A DNA stretch of 39,149 bases from NCBI GenBank assembly GCA_910580075.1, contig CAJTVR010000039.1, positions 3,207 to 42,355 on the forward strand, in the 5' to 3' direction. Below the pieces are notes generated by a model. That model had not been told where the DNA came from. It saw only the letters and a list, made by a program, of their open reading frames with translations, and ran no database searches. The DNA is from an uncultured Eubacterium sp. (GTDB taxonomy: Bacteria; Bacillota; Clostridia; Lachnospirales; Lachnospiraceae). The position numbers were made by a program, and so were the translations under genes. This document shows positions 17,886-27,074 of this stretch, one piece after another; position 1 is the stretch's first letter; each line of letters opens with the position of its first letter.

Positions 17886-18785
17886 TTACTCACGCGGATG
17901 TGTCTTCGTATAAACTTCCCGGACAGATACATGATGCATCTTTGCATAAATCTGTGCCGCTGACAAATCTTTATACCCCATCATTTCCTGAACAGCATAT
18001 AAATCCGCACCATTATTTACCAGATGTGCAGCAAAGGAATGTCTCAAAGTATGCGGCGTAATTTCTCCCTGAATTCCTGCTGCCTTCGCATACTGCCTGA
18101 CCAGCTTCCAAAAGCCCTGGCGGCTCATTTTCTGTCCGGATAAGTTTGTAAAAAGCAGTTCACATGACGGATCTTTTGCCAGCTTCGGCCTTGCCTCTTC
18201 CAGATATTCTGCCAGCGCTTTTTTTGCTGTCTTTCCAAACGGAACAACCCTCTCCCTTCCTCCCAGGCTGCACAGAATATATTCCATATTCATGCTGACA
18301 TCCTGTACTTTAAGCTGAACCAGCTCACTGACCCGGATACCCGTGGCATAAAGCAGCTCTAACATGGCCCGGTCACGCACGGCCTTTGCCGATTTCCCAT
18401 CCGGCTGGCGCAACAGCAGCTCTGTTTCTTCCGTTGTAAGAATGTGAGGAATAGCTTTTTCCACCTTTGGCGCTTTTAAATAAACTGCTGGATTATGTAC
18501 GGCTCTATCCGTCTGTTCCAGATATCTGAAAAATGCTTTTATAGAAGCAACAGCTCTTGCAATCGTCGACGGCCGCTTCTTTTCCTGATGCATCCAGCGT
18601 ATATATGCCTGCAGATCTGTTTCAGTAACAAGTTTCCAGTCTGTCCTGTTCTGCATAGTCAGATAATCAGACAGTCTAAGCAGGTCCCTCTCGTAAGAAA
18701 CTGCCGTATTGGACGATACCCCCTGCAGTTTCAGTTCTGTAACATATTCTGCTATTTTCTCCTGCATCGTTTCCATAACGGCCAC
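17886..18785 (-). CDS. xerD: Tyrosine recombinase XerD-like
   Basis: 299 residues, normal length. XerD resolves chromosome dimers at dif with XerC. An N-terminal SAM-like DNA-binding domain (about 1-105) is followed by the catalytic domain. Catalytic Arg151 (ATGIRVSEL), His245 and Arg248 (PHTLRHSF) and Tyr280 (AAQIY) are present. Two other catalytic positions deviate. The lysine in the GKG beta-turn is replaced (SLGGRERV), and the histidine of the usual LGHSD is Tyr271 (MMGYKD). It ends THPRE as typical XerD. The order NUDIX - spoIIM - xerD matches Bacillus-type synteny. Activity may be altered; see findings. Confidence 0.9.
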   Translation of the reverse strand: MAVMETMQEKIAEYVTELKLQGVSSNTAVSYERDLLRLSDYLTMQNRTDWKLVTETDLQAYIRWMHQEKKRPSTIARAVASIKAFFRYLEQTDRAVHNPAVYLKAPKVEKAIPHILTTEETELLLRQPDGKSAKAVRDRAMLELLYATGIRVSELVQLKVQDVSMNMEYILCSLGGRERVVPFGKTAKKALAEYLEEARPKLAKDPSCELLFTNLSGQKMSRQGFWKLVRQYAKAAGIQGEITPHTLRHSFAAHLVNNGADLYAVQEMMGYKDLSAAQIYAKMHHVSVREVYTKTHPRE

Positions 18786-18847
18786 ACTCCTTAAATCTGC
18801 AAAACAGCTTTCATATTTCTGATAACTTTACCGCTTTTCTCTTTAGC

Positions 18848-18928
18848 ATCCAGCGTTCCTGCTCCTGACAGTTCTGCCGTTTATTCTAGTATCCAGCGTT
18901 CCTGCTCCTGACAGTTCTGCCGTTTATT
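18848..18928. repeat. Two direct copies of a 38-bp sequence (period 43 bp)
   Basis: The sequence beginning ATCCAGCGTTCCTGCTCCTG and ending CTGCCGTTTATT occurs at 18848-18885 and again, identically, at 18891-18928. A degenerate third echo (CTGACAATTCTGCCGTTTCC) lies near 18987. The repeat fills the gap between spoIIM and xerD and is not inside either gene. Confidence 0.85.
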
Positions 18929-19014
18929 TTTCTTTAGATGACTTTATCGTTTTCCACTATCTGCATCTATCTTTTCTGATCTGAGATCTGACAATTCTGC
19001 CGTTTCCTTAATTT

Positions 19015-19626
19015 CTACATTCTCCGTATATAGCTTTGCAAAAATACAGGATTTACATATGCTTCCATCCAGATACCTGCGATTATGCACAGAATCGATG
19101 ATATAAGCAGATACAGACGGGGATTCCGCCAAAACCTGCTGATTCCATACGGCATTGCCAATTCTGCTTTTTTTCCAAACACGATTTTTCCCAGTCCGAA
19201 ATAGGCTGCTGCATAGCAGAAAATCTGTGGAAATACAGACAGCAGTACGATTACCATACCCTGAAATTTCATGCATACTAATGCATTCACAAACAGATAT
19301 CCCAGTGAAAATGCATACCAGCTGACTACGCCTGTCAGCATCAGTACGCCAAAACGGGTATATACAAGCAATGCGGTCATGGCAAACACTCGTATTCTGC
19401 GTTTTAGCAAATAAATAAAATACGCACCCGAATCCAGCTGAACATATGCAAGCTGTCCTACATAATAACGATTCAGCATGCCATACTGAATCAGGTTTTC
19501 CTGACCCGCCCAGTTAGCAGCCAGAATCCCCAGGAAGAAAAAAATCAAAAAACAGCCTGCCAGAAATCCTTTCCAGGGCAGTTTGGGAAGTTCAAAATGT
19601 GGTACTTTAAATGTTCTGCGTTTCAC
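19015..19626 (-). CDS. spoIIM: Stage II sporulation protein M-like membrane protein
   Basis: 203 residues with about five hydrophobic segments, including GFLAGCFLIFFFLGILAANWAG near the N-terminus and LLISSILCIIAGIWMEAYVNP near the C-terminus. In Bacillus, SpoIIM works with SpoIID and SpoIIP in peptidoglycan remodelling during engulfment. Identification rests on the membrane pattern, length and the conserved order NUDIX hydrolase - spoIIM - xerD; motif support is weaker than for the neighbours. The presence suggests a lineage with sporulation ancestry. Confidence 0.72.
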   Translation of the reverse strand: MKRRTFKVPHFELPKLPWKGFLAGCFLIFFFLGILAANWAGQENLIQYGMLNRYYVGQLAYVQLDSGAYFIYLLKRRIRVFAMTALLVYTRFGVLMLTGVVSWYAFSLGYLFVNALVCMKFQGMVIVLLSVFPQIFCYAAAYFGLGKIVFGKKAELAMPYGISRFWRNPRLYLLISSILCIIAGIWMEAYVNPVFLQSYIRRM

Positions 19627-19719
19627 TACATGTCTCTTTTTCTTTCACCAGTTAGTCTAATCTATGCATCTGACCTATTCTTTATGACGTTTTTTTAGAC
19701 ATGCCGCATGCCTGTTCTT

Positions 19720-20271
19720 TTAAACTGTTTTATCTGCGCATTTATTTTTATATGCCATAATTGCAGCTACCGTTTTCCCATCCTGTATTTCTCCTGCATA
19801 TATCTTTTCACATAATACGTCAAGATCCATAGGCTCTAATTCAATAAACTCATATTCATCCAGGTGCTGCTTTCCAGGCTTTAAATCTCTGGCCACGTAG
19901 ATGTCAATAAATTCATTATCATAAGCAACCGTTGGTTTTAAGGAAATCAGAAATTCCAGGTTATCGCTGCGGTATCCGGTTTCTTCTTCCAGTTCTCTGG
20001 CCGCACATATTTTCGTATCTTCATTCACATGATCCCTCGCTCCTGCCGGTATCTCTATGGTCATGCGGTCCAGCGCATTCCGATACTGATGTACCATTAG
20101 AATTTTACCGTCATCCATAACCGGAACGACAGCTGCCGCTCCCTTGCGGTGTGAAATAAAATCCCATTTCACAACCTTTCCATCCGGCATTTCCATGTAA
20201 TCTGTATAAAAGTCTAGAATAACTCCCTGAAATGCCAGTTTTCTGTCAATCCGCTTAATTTTATTTTCCAT
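19720..20271 (-). CDS. nudF: NUDIX hydrolase, ADP-ribose pyrophosphatase type
   Basis: 183 residues, normal for the NudF family, which cleaves ADP-ribose to AMP and ribose 5-phosphate. The Nudix box reads G-ARDHV-N-E-DTKICAA-RELEEETGY, with the metal-binding glutamates of REXXEE intact. IPAG precedes the box and a hydrophobic strand with ILMVHQYRNAL lies before it. It lies 93 bp upstream of spoIIM on the same strand, as in Bacillus. The ribosome binding site is weak. Confidence 0.92.
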   Translation of the reverse strand: MENKIKRIDRKLAFQGVILDFYTDYMEMPDGKVVKWDFISHRKGAAAVVPVMDDGKILMVHQYRNALDRMTIEIPAGARDHVNEDTKICAARELEEETGYRSDNLEFLISLKPTVAYDNEFIDIYVARDLKPGKQHLDEYEFIELEPMDLDVLCEKIYAGEIQDGKTVAAIMAYKNKCADKTV

Positions 20272-20357
20272 GCCTGATCACACATTCCTTTCCCTGCTCT
20301 TTTTACGTCTGTTGAAGCCCCCGCCGCCTAATAGCCAGATATTTCTTAATCTGACAA

Positions 20358-20396
20358 AAGCGCCAAAACCATTGATTTCCAACGGTTTTGGCGCTT
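20358..20396 (-). terminator. Intrinsic terminator after rny
   Basis: A perfect 13-bp stem, AAGCGCCAAAACC with GGTTTTGGCGCTT, around a 13-base loop, 6 bp after the rny stop. On the minus strand it ends CTTTTGTC; the T tract is short but the stem is very strong. Confidence 0.75.
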
Positions 20397-20402
20397 ATCA
20401 TG

Positions 20403-21956
20403 TTATTTCGCGTAATCTATCACTCTCGACTCACGAATTACATTCACTTTAATCTGTCCCGGATACTGCAGCTGAGACTCAATCTGTTTCGATACGTCTC
20501 TTGCAAGCAATACCATATCTGCATCACTTACCTGTTCCGGTACTACCATAATACGAATCTCCCTGCCTGCCTGAATAGCAAAAGATTTTTCAACACCTTT
20601 AAAACTGTTTGTAATTTCCTCCAACTGCTGAAGACGGTTTGAATATGTTTCTAATGTCTCCCTTCTTGCTCCCGGACGCGCTGCACTGATTGTGTCAGCA
20701 GCCTGTACCAGGCATGCAACCAGGGACTGCGGTTCTACATCTCCGTGATGCGCTTCTACTGCATTAATAATCACCGATGACTCTTTGTATTTTTTACAAA
20801 TGTCCACACCAATCTGAATATGTGAGCCTTCCATCTCATGGTCGACTGATTTTCCAATGTCATGTAATAATCCTGCACGCTTTGCGGTTCTGGCATCTAC
20901 ACCAATTTCGGCTGCCAGAAGACCTGCAAGCTGTGCTACTTCAATAGAATGTTTCAAAGCATTTTGTCCATAGCTTGTTCGGAATTTCATCCGGCCTAAC
21001 AGACGCACAAGTTCTGGATGAAGTCCATGTATGCCTGCTTCTAAAGTGGCTGTTTCTCCTTCTTCCCGAATCATGTTCTCCACTTCTTTTTGCGCCTTCT
21101 CCACCATTTCTTCAATTCTGGCCGGGTGAATACGGCCGTCCACGATTAACTTCTCAAGCGCAATCCGTGCTACTTCTCTTCGGATCGGATCAAAACCTGA
21201 AAGGATAACTGCTTCCGGTGTATCGTCGATAATAAGATCTATGCCGGTAAGTGTTTCTAACGTACGGATATTACGTCCTTCACGTCCGATGATACGTCCT
21301 TTCATTTCATCGTTTGGAAGCTGGACTACTGAAATCGACGTTTCGGCTACATGATCTGCTGCACATTTTTGAATTGCAGTAACGACATAATCACGTGCCT
21401 TTTTAGCCGCCTCTTCCTTTGCCCTTGTTTCCATCTCTTTAATCATTTTTGCAGTGTCAAGTTTTACATCATCTTCTACAGTCTTTAAAAGATATTCTTT
21501 TGCCTGTTCGGAGGTAAGCCCGGAGATCCTCTCTAGTTCCTGTAACCGCTCCTCATTCAGCTTTGCGACTTCTTCTTTCTGCCTGCTTATTTCTTCCTCT
21601 TTTGCTGCAAAGCCGGCTTCACGCTTTTCGATTGCTTCCAGTTTCTTATCCAGATTCGATTCCTTCTGCTCGATTCGGCGCTCGTTGCGCTGGATTTCTG
21701 CTCTCCGCTCTTTAATCTCACGGTCAAGCTCATTCTTTGTCCGGATAGATTCTTCTTTTACTTCCAGCAAAGATTCCCGCTTTTTTGTTTCTGCCGTCTT
21801 CACTGCCTCATCAATAATCGCCCTTGCTTTGTCATCGGCTGAACCGATTTTTACTTCTACAACTTTCTTCTGGTAAGCGGAAGTAACAAAGTAAGTAACT
21901 GGCACCGAAATCACAATTGTAAATAATACAGCAATAATGATCGCTATTGGTGACAC
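20403..21956 (-). CDS. rny: Ribonuclease Y
   Basis: 517 residues, normal length. RNase Y is a membrane-bound endonuclease that starts mRNA decay in Firmicutes. An N-terminal transmembrane segment (about residues 3-24, IAIIIAVLFTIVISVPVTYF) is followed by a long coiled coil (about 30-195), a KH domain with GRIIGREGRNIRTLE, and an HD domain with LLHDIGKSVDHE. The start is GTG at 21956, supported by AAGGAGG 7 bases upstream. It follows recX and recA on the same strand but has its own promoter and a strong terminator, so it is likely a separate unit. Confidence 0.96.
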   Translation of the reverse strand: MSPIAIIIAVLFTIVISVPVTYFVTSAYQKKVVEVKIGSADDKARAIIDEAVKTAETKKRESLLEVKEESIRTKNELDREIKERRAEIQRNERRIEQKESNLDKKLEAIEKREAGFAAKEEEISRQKEEVAKLNEERLQELERISGLTSEQAKEYLLKTVEDDVKLDTAKMIKEMETRAKEEAAKKARDYVVTAIQKCAADHVAETSISVVQLPNDEMKGRIIGREGRNIRTLETLTGIDLIIDDTPEAVILSGFDPIRREVARIALEKLIVDGRIHPARIEEMVEKAQKEVENMIREEGETATLEAGIHGLHPELVRLLGRMKFRTSYGQNALKHSIEVAQLAGLLAAEIGVDARTAKRAGLLHDIGKSVDHEMEGSHIQIGVDICKKYKESSVIINAVEAHHGDVEPQSLVACLVQAADTISAARPGARRETLETYSNRLQQLEEITNSFKGVEKSFAIQAGREIRIMVVPEQVSDADMVLLARDVSKQIESQLQYPGQIKVNVIRESRVIDYAK

Positions 21957-22071
21957 AGGAGCACCTCCTTATTTAGTTTTCATTGTACATATAACATCAC
22001 TCATTTGCAGCCATATGTTTGTACCTGCCGGCTGCAGACACTCGTTCACTGTCATAAATAACAACAATTAG

Positions 22072-22100
22072 ATTTTATACTTTCCCTGGCATTATGTCAA
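22072..22100 (-). promoter_or_regulatory. Putative promoter of rny
   Basis: Minus strand: TTGACA, 17-base spacer, TAAAAT, with a leader of about 110 bases before the GTG at 21956. The rest of the recX-rny gap (21957-22269) shows nothing else that I can name. Confidence 0.6.
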
Positions 22101-22269
22101 GTGAATTCCGAATTGTATGCAGCTGCACGTTTTAAATCTATAACAGTTCCAGACCCCTTCACTGTTACATGAATCATCGATTATAAACCTCTTTGTGCTG
22201 AGATTTTTACTCCTGAATCACTTTCTTGCAATCCATGCATTAAATACACAGAGCTTTCTGAACAGTTAC

Positions 22270-22866
22270 TTAGAAATCTATCACCTGCATAATCTCACTT
22301 TTGCGAAAACCTTTGCGCAGCAGAAACTGGACTATTTTTGCTGTTTCCTTCACAGATGCAGTGTCCGGGCAGTAATGCTTTTTCTCCAGCAGTTTTTGAA
22401 TCAGTGTTTCCGGTGAAACCTCAAGTTCCTCTTCTAAAGCCTGTTCAATAATTTCCGCTGACACTCCCTTTGCTAAAAGATCCATCCTCATCCGCGCCGC
22501 ACTCCTTTGCTCCTGTTTGAGGCGTATGAAAGTTCTTGCATAGCGTTCGTCGTCAATATAATGATAAGACTTCACATAATCAATTGCTTTTTCTGCCAGC
22601 CGGGCTGGATACTGTCCTTCCAGAAGTTTTCTGCGAAGCTGCTCTTCTGTACGGTCCATTTTTTCCAGCAGATGCATGGCACGTTTTACCGCACGTTTCC
22701 CAACAATCTCATAGAAGATCTGCTCATACAAAGCATCGCTGATATCGCTTCCTTCTTCTAAACCTAGTTTTTTCAGTTCTCCTTTATACAAAATCAAATC
22801 TTGCGAATCGTCAAAAGATACCCGTACCCTGTTTTTGTCTTCAGGCGTTATCTGTGTAATTATCAT
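22270..22866 (-). CDS. recX: Regulatory protein RecX
   Basis: 198 residues, normal length. RecX modulates RecA filament activity. The triple-helix repeats characteristic of the family are visible: AMHLLEKMDRTEEQLRRKL, then AIDYVKSYHYIDDERYARTFI, then a third repeat ending in FLLRKGFRKSEIMQVI. It starts 40 bp after recA on the same strand, so the two are probably co-transcribed and jointly induced by the SOS response through the recA LexA box. Confidence 0.93.
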   Translation of the reverse strand: MIITQITPEDKNRVRVSFDDSQDLILYKGELKKLGLEEGSDISDALYEQIFYEIVGKRAVKRAMHLLEKMDRTEEQLRRKLLEGQYPARLAEKAIDYVKSYHYIDDERYARTFIRLKQEQRSAARMRMDLLAKGVSAEIIEQALEEELEVSPETLIQKLLEKKHYCPDTASVKETAKIVQFLLRKGFRKSEIMQVIDF

Positions 22867-22906
22867 GCTTTTTTCTTACTCTTCCTTATGATCTGTCAAA
22901 CATATT

Positions 22907-24121
22907 TTACGAATCTGCTTTGCCCGAATCTTTTGGCGCATCTTTTTCAGCCGGAGATTTTTTTGCTGCATCTTTTCCGGCTTCTTCTTTTCCTGCAGCT
23001 GCACCGGTTTTGTCTGTTAAGACTGCCGCATTTCCAGGAGCTGCTGAGCGGGCTGCTTTTGCTGCTGCCTCTTCTGCTGCTTTTGCCGCCTCTTCTTCGC
23101 GGAGTTTTTCATAATGGTCACGTACTTTTTTATCAATTTCCTCGCAAAGCTCTGGTCTGTCTCTCAGAAGCTGCTTGGCATTTTCCCTTCCCTGTCCTAT
23201 TTTTTCACCTTCATATGCATACCATGCACCGGATTTATTTATGATACCGAGATTTGCGGCAATATCCAGAATGTCACCTTCTCTGGAAATTCCTTCTCCA
23301 AACATAATATCAAATTCTGCTTCTTTAAAAGGAGGCGCTATTTTGTTTTTCACAATTTTGATCCGTGTACGGTTTCCTACCATCACACCGCCCTGTTTTA
23401 ACGTTTCAATCTTTCTGACATCCAGCCGTACGGAAGAATAAAACTTAAGCGCCCGCCCGCCGGTAGTCGTCTCTGGATTTCCAAACATCACACCGATTTT
23501 TTCACGCAGCTGGTTTATAAATATGACAATACAGTCAGTTTTACTAATAATACCAATCAGCTTACGCAGTCCCTGCGACATCAGACGTGCCTGCAGACCC
23601 ACATGGGAATCTCCCATATCTCCGTCTATTTCAGCTTTTGGCACCAGTGCGGCAACTGAATCCACAATGACAACATCTACTGCTCCGGAACGCACCATTG
23701 TTTCTGTAATTTCCAGCGCCTGTTCTCCATTATCCGGCTGTGAAATATATAAATCTTCAATCTGAACCCCTATTTTACGGGCATATGCAGGATCTAATGC
23801 ATGTTCGGCATCGATAAATGCCGCAATCCCGCCTCTTTTCTGCACTTCTGACACGACATGCAGCGCAACGGTTGTCTTTCCGCTCGATTCCGGTCCATAT
23901 ATCTCAACAATCCTGCCTTTTGGCAGCCCTCCCAGGCCAAGTGCCAGATCCAGGCTTAAAGAACCTGTCGGCACAGTTGCCACATTCATATTGTTCGTCG
24001 GATCTCCCAGCCGCATAACCGATCCGGCACCATACTGCTTTTCTATCTGAAAAATCGCTGCCTCCAGCGCTTTTAATTTATCTTCTTTTCCGTCTTTTAT
24101 TTCCTTTACATCCCTTGCCAT
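22907..24121 (-). CDS. recA: Recombinase RecA
   Basis: 404 residues from the ATG at 24121, chosen because GAGGAG lies 7 bases upstream; a GTG five codons earlier is inside that region. RecA forms filaments on single-stranded DNA, pairs homologous strands and triggers LexA cleavage. Walker A is GPESSGKTT at about residues 68-76, and FINQLREKIGVMFGNPETTTGGRALKFY covers the L2 region. The core is standard, but the C-terminal tail of about 60 residues is unusually long and low-complexity (Ala, Lys, Glu), making the protein about 50 residues longer than typical. Confidence 0.98.
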   Translation of the reverse strand: MARDVKEIKDGKEDKLKALEAAIFQIEKQYGAGSVMRLGDPTNNMNVATVPTGSLSLDLALGLGGLPKGRIVEIYGPESSGKTTVALHVVSEVQKRGGIAAFIDAEHALDPAYARKIGVQIEDLYISQPDNGEQALEITETMVRSGAVDVVIVDSVAALVPKAEIDGDMGDSHVGLQARLMSQGLRKLIGIISKTDCIVIFINQLREKIGVMFGNPETTTGGRALKFYSSVRLDVRKIETLKQGGVMVGNRTRIKIVKNKIAPPFKEAEFDIMFGEGISREGDILDIAANLGIINKSGAWYAYEGEKIGQGRENAKQLLRDRPELCEEIDKKVRDHYEKLREEEAAKAAEEAAAKAARSAAPGNAAVLTDKTGAAAGKEEAGKDAAKKSPAEKDAPKDSGKADS

Positions 24122-24147
24122 ACATATTCTCCTCACTCAGCCGTTGT

Positions 24148-24202
24148 GAACAAACGTTCGTTTTGTAGTTATCATACTAATATAATTTTTCTGTATTGTC
24201 AA
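24148..24202 (-). promoter_or_regulatory. recA: recA promoter with LexA (SOS) box
   Basis: Minus strand: TTGACA (24202-24197), 17-base spacer, TAGTAT (24179-24174). Just downstream, at 24148-24160, is CGAACGTTTGTTC, which fits the Firmicutes LexA/DinR consensus (GAAC-N4-GTTC core). The box covers the start region of transcription, so LexA repression of recA and probably recX is strongly suggested. Confidence 0.85.
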
Positions 24203-24409
24203 TCCTTTTCTTGTGTATACATCTTATTTCGAATACAGACCACAGCCAGGCATTTTTCACTTCTAAGTACAAACCTCTTTTCATATCATGCTTCCCAGAT
24301 ACACCTGGAACAGCTGCCACATGAAACTGTATAAATATTCCATCTTCAAATTTATATTACTTAATGGGAATCAGCTGATTTAATGCCTGTATCGATAAAT
24401 AATAATGAA

Positions 24410-24439
24410 TAAAAAAGATATCTGAAATGTTTCAGATAT
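24410..24439 (-). terminator. Intrinsic terminator upstream of recA promoter
   Basis: A near-perfect palindrome, ATATCTGAAA-TG-TTTCAGATAT (24418-24439). On the minus strand it is followed after one base by TTTTTTATTC, giving a terminator shape. It lies between prfC and the recA promoter. A further half-site, ATATCTGAA, sits at 24450-24458; a role as an operator instead is possible. Apart from this and the prfC terminator, the 800-bp gap 24122-24928 has no gene I can support. Confidence 0.6.
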
Positions 24440-24753
24440 TAGCATTATAATATCTGAAGCCGGATACGTCAAGGTCTTTTCCAAATTTTTACACTGTTTC
24501 TGCTATACATGGAATTGTTTTTTACAGTCAGATACATGCAAAATCACAACCCGAATTTCACCCCGGCTGCGCTATTGAAAAAAATCCTTCAAATACCCTG
24601 GATATGGAATGATGATGGAACTGCCCGTGGCTTTTCTGCTGTAAATCCATCGGTGCAGATCGAAGCTGCCCGTTTGTCTGACCGTTTTTATACTGCCGAC
24701 AGATCAAGACACCGCGGCACATCCGGGCTGGAACCTACTATCGTAAAATACTG

Positions 24754-24787
24754 ACAGAAAAGACTGGCGGAAAGATCAGCGCCAGTC
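24754..24787 (-). terminator. Intrinsic terminator downstream of prfC
   Basis: On the minus strand, GACTGGCG and CGCCAGTC form a stem around a 10-base loop, followed by TTTTCTGTC. It lies about 140 bp after the prfC stop. Confidence 0.65.
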
Positions 24788-24928
24788 TGGAATGCGGAGT
24801 GCTTACTATTTCATTTGAAACCCTGCTGTCACAGGAGTCAGAAAAAATCCTGATAAGTCATGCCGAATCGTCATGCTGTATTTTAAAACCGGACATCAGA
24901 GGTCTTTCCGGACTCCTGTACAGCCCTT

Positions 24929-26533
24929 TTATTCCTGTCCAAATTCTGAAAGTTCCAGCCCTTCATTTCTATCCAGAGTCATGCCCACGCTCCACTCATT
25001 GACAAATAAAAGGAGCGGCCTTCCTTTCATATCCATGACTTTTTTCATATCTGAAGTTCCAGTCAGGCGTTCCAGATCAATCCCTTTATTTTCTATCCAG
25101 CGGATATGTTCATACGGCAGATTCTCCAGACGGATTTCCACATTGTATTCATTTTCCAGACGGAATTTCAGCACGTCAAACTGCAGGACACCTACAACTC
25201 CGACAATAATCTCTTCCATGCCGCCTTTGTATTCCTGGAAAATCTGAATCGCACCTTCCTGGGCAATCTGGGTTACGCCTTTGACAAACTGCTTGCGTTT
25301 CATTGTATCTGCCTGGCGCACTCTTGCAAAATGCTCCGGTGCAAAGGTAGGAATTCCTTCAAATGCAAACTTTTCTTTTGCTGTAGTAAGCGTATCTCCA
25401 ATCGAAAAAATGCCCGGGTCAAATACACCGATAATATCTCCCGCATAAGCCTCTTCTATTATTTTACGCTCCTGTGCCATCAGCTGCTGCGGCTGTGACA
25501 GCTTGACTTCTCTGCCTCCCTGGATATGCCTTACGTCCATGCCGGCCGTAAATTTTCCAGAACAGATACGCATAAAAGCCACGCGGTCACGGTGATTTTT
25601 ATTCATATTGGCCTGAATTTTAAATACAAATGCAGAAAAATCTTCTGAAAACGGACTGATTTCCCCTATATCAGATTTCCTTGGAAGGGGTGCATACGTC
25701 ATCTGCAAAAAGTGATGCAGAAATGTTTCTACACCAAAATTCGTTAAAGCAGATCCAAAAAATACAGGTGAAAGTTCTCCTTTTGTAACCAGTTCCTGAT
25801 CGAATTCAGCGCTGGCACCGTCTAATAGCTCAATCTCTTCCAGTAACTGGCTGCGCGCGTCTGATCCGATTTCTGCTTCAAGCGCCGCATCATCAAGATC
25901 CAGTTCCCGCTCTGTACCTTCCTTCGTGCCTTTGAGCGTATCTGAAAACGTCATCACTTTTTTTGTATTGCGGTCATAAACACCTTTAAACTCTTTGCCC
26001 GAGCCAATCGGCCAGTTGACCGGACAGGTAGCTATGCCGAGTTCTTTTTCGATTTCATCCAAAAGCTCAAACGTATCGTTTGCATCCCGGTCCATTTTAT
26101 TGATAAATGTAAAAATCGGAATATGGCGCATCACACATACTTTAAAAAGTTTTCTCGTCTGCGCCTCAACGCCTTTTGATCCGTCAATGACCATAACAGC
26201 CGAATCTGCAGCCATCAGTGTCCTGTAAGTGTCTTCCGAGAAATCCTGATGTCCCGGCGTATCGAGAATATTAATACAATACCCGTCATAATTAAACTGC
26301 AGCACGGAGGAAGTTACAGAAATTCCTCTTTGTTTTTCTATTTCCATCCAGTCTGAAACTGCGTGTCTTGCAGTTGCTTTTCCCTTTACCGAGCCGGCAA
26401 GATTAATCGCTCCGCCGTATAAAAGGAACTTTTCGGTGAGCGTCGTCTTACCCGCATCCGGGTGGGATATAATTGCAAATGTTCTTCTTTTTTCTATCTC
26501 CTGATGTAAATCTGCCACGGCATTTTCCTCCAA
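24929..26533 (-). CDS. prfC: Peptide chain release factor 3
   Basis: 534 residues, normal length. RF3 is a translational GTPase that removes RF1 and RF2 from the ribosome after termination. G1 is in SHPDAGKTTLTE near residue 25, G3 is DTPGHQDF, and G4 is FINKMDRD. The RF3 features MADSAVMVIDGSKGVEAQT and AYAGDIIGVFDPG follow. It stands alone, with its own promoter upstream and terminators downstream. Confidence 0.97.
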   Translation of the reverse strand: MEENAVADLHQEIEKRRTFAIISHPDAGKTTLTEKFLLYGGAINLAGSVKGKATARHAVSDWMEIEKQRGISVTSSVLQFNYDGYCINILDTPGHQDFSEDTYRTLMAADSAVMVIDGSKGVEAQTRKLFKVCVMRHIPIFTFINKMDRDANDTFELLDEIEKELGIATCPVNWPIGSGKEFKGVYDRNTKKVMTFSDTLKGTKEGTERELDLDDAALEAEIGSDARSQLLEEIELLDGASAEFDQELVTKGELSPVFFGSALTNFGVETFLHHFLQMTYAPLPRKSDIGEISPFSEDFSAFVFKIQANMNKNHRDRVAFMRICSGKFTAGMDVRHIQGGREVKLSQPQQLMAQERKIIEEAYAGDIIGVFDPGIFSIGDTLTTAKEKFAFEGIPTFAPEHFARVRQADTMKRKQFVKGVTQIAQEGAIQIFQEYKGGMEEIIVGVVGVLQFDVLKFRLENEYNVEIRLENLPYEHIRWIENKGIDLERLTGTSDMKKVMDMKGRPLLLFVNEWSVGMTLDRNEGLELSEFGQE

Positions 26534-26602
26534 TTCATGCAGAACTGCTGTTGTTATAAAAGCTGGCAGAATCTATACTGGATATCGCTGCCAGCAACCG
26601 TA

Positions 26603-26631
26603 ATTCTATAATAGCATGACGCATATGTCAA
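26603..26631 (-). promoter_or_regulatory. Putative promoter of prfC
   Basis: Minus strand: perfect TTGACA, 17-base spacer, TAGAAT, about 70 bp before the prfC start at 26533. Confidence 0.65.
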
Positions 26632-26769
26632 GAAAATACCTGTGCAAATTGTTATATTGCACTTTCCACAGTAACAATTCAAAAATCACACGAAACTAGT
26701 ACGAATCCAGCCATTAAAAACCGCTTCGAACGGGCCGGAATGTATTTTCCTGTCATACAAAGCTGCCTG

Positions 26770-26798
26770 TTTACAAATACCCGGTAGTAAATTATAAT
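26770..26798 (+). promoter_or_regulatory. Putative promoter of the truncated acetyltransferase gene
   Basis: Plus strand: TTTACA, 17-base spacer, perfect TATAAT, about 50 bp before the ATG at 26850. A GGGAGG ribosome binding site also precedes that ATG. Confidence 0.6.
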
Positions 26799-26849
26799 AC
26801 CGCTTAAGAAAATTTTATTCTGGCAGCAGTCAGGCAGGGAGGTATTCTG

Positions 26850-27074
26850 ATGAAACTGATTTCCGGCTATATGAACGATGATTTTTTGAGACAGAAGCTA
26901 AATATATTAACTCAGAAAACATTCGGTTTTGATTTTGAAAACTGGATAAACGGCGGTTATTTTGAAGGAGATTATATTCCCTATTCTTTCATACAGGACG
27001 GAAAAATACTCGCAAATGTTTCAGTAAACGATACCCGGATTTACACCCTGTCCGCAGGATGCAGACATGTTTAA
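26850..27074 (+). pseudogene. Truncated GNAT-family acetyltransferase (N-terminal part)
   Basis: 74 residues. The sequence starts MKLISGYMNDDFLRQKLN and contains FDFENWINGGYFEGDYIPYS and KILANVSVN. It resembles the N-terminus of Clostridia GNAT proteins, which are usually about 250-300 residues or more. The acetyl-CoA binding motif that should follow is missing; after VSVN the frame continues for about 14 unrelated residues and stops. I read this as a deletion remnant, although promoter and ribosome binding site are intact and a short protein could still be made. Family assignment rests on my recollection of similar sequences. Confidence 0.6.

Noticed and set aside
24509..24754. Plus-strand open frame of 81 residues between recA and prfC
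   Set aside because: There is no ribosome binding site, recognisable motif or coding-like composition; the region looks like ordinary intergenic DNA with terminators.
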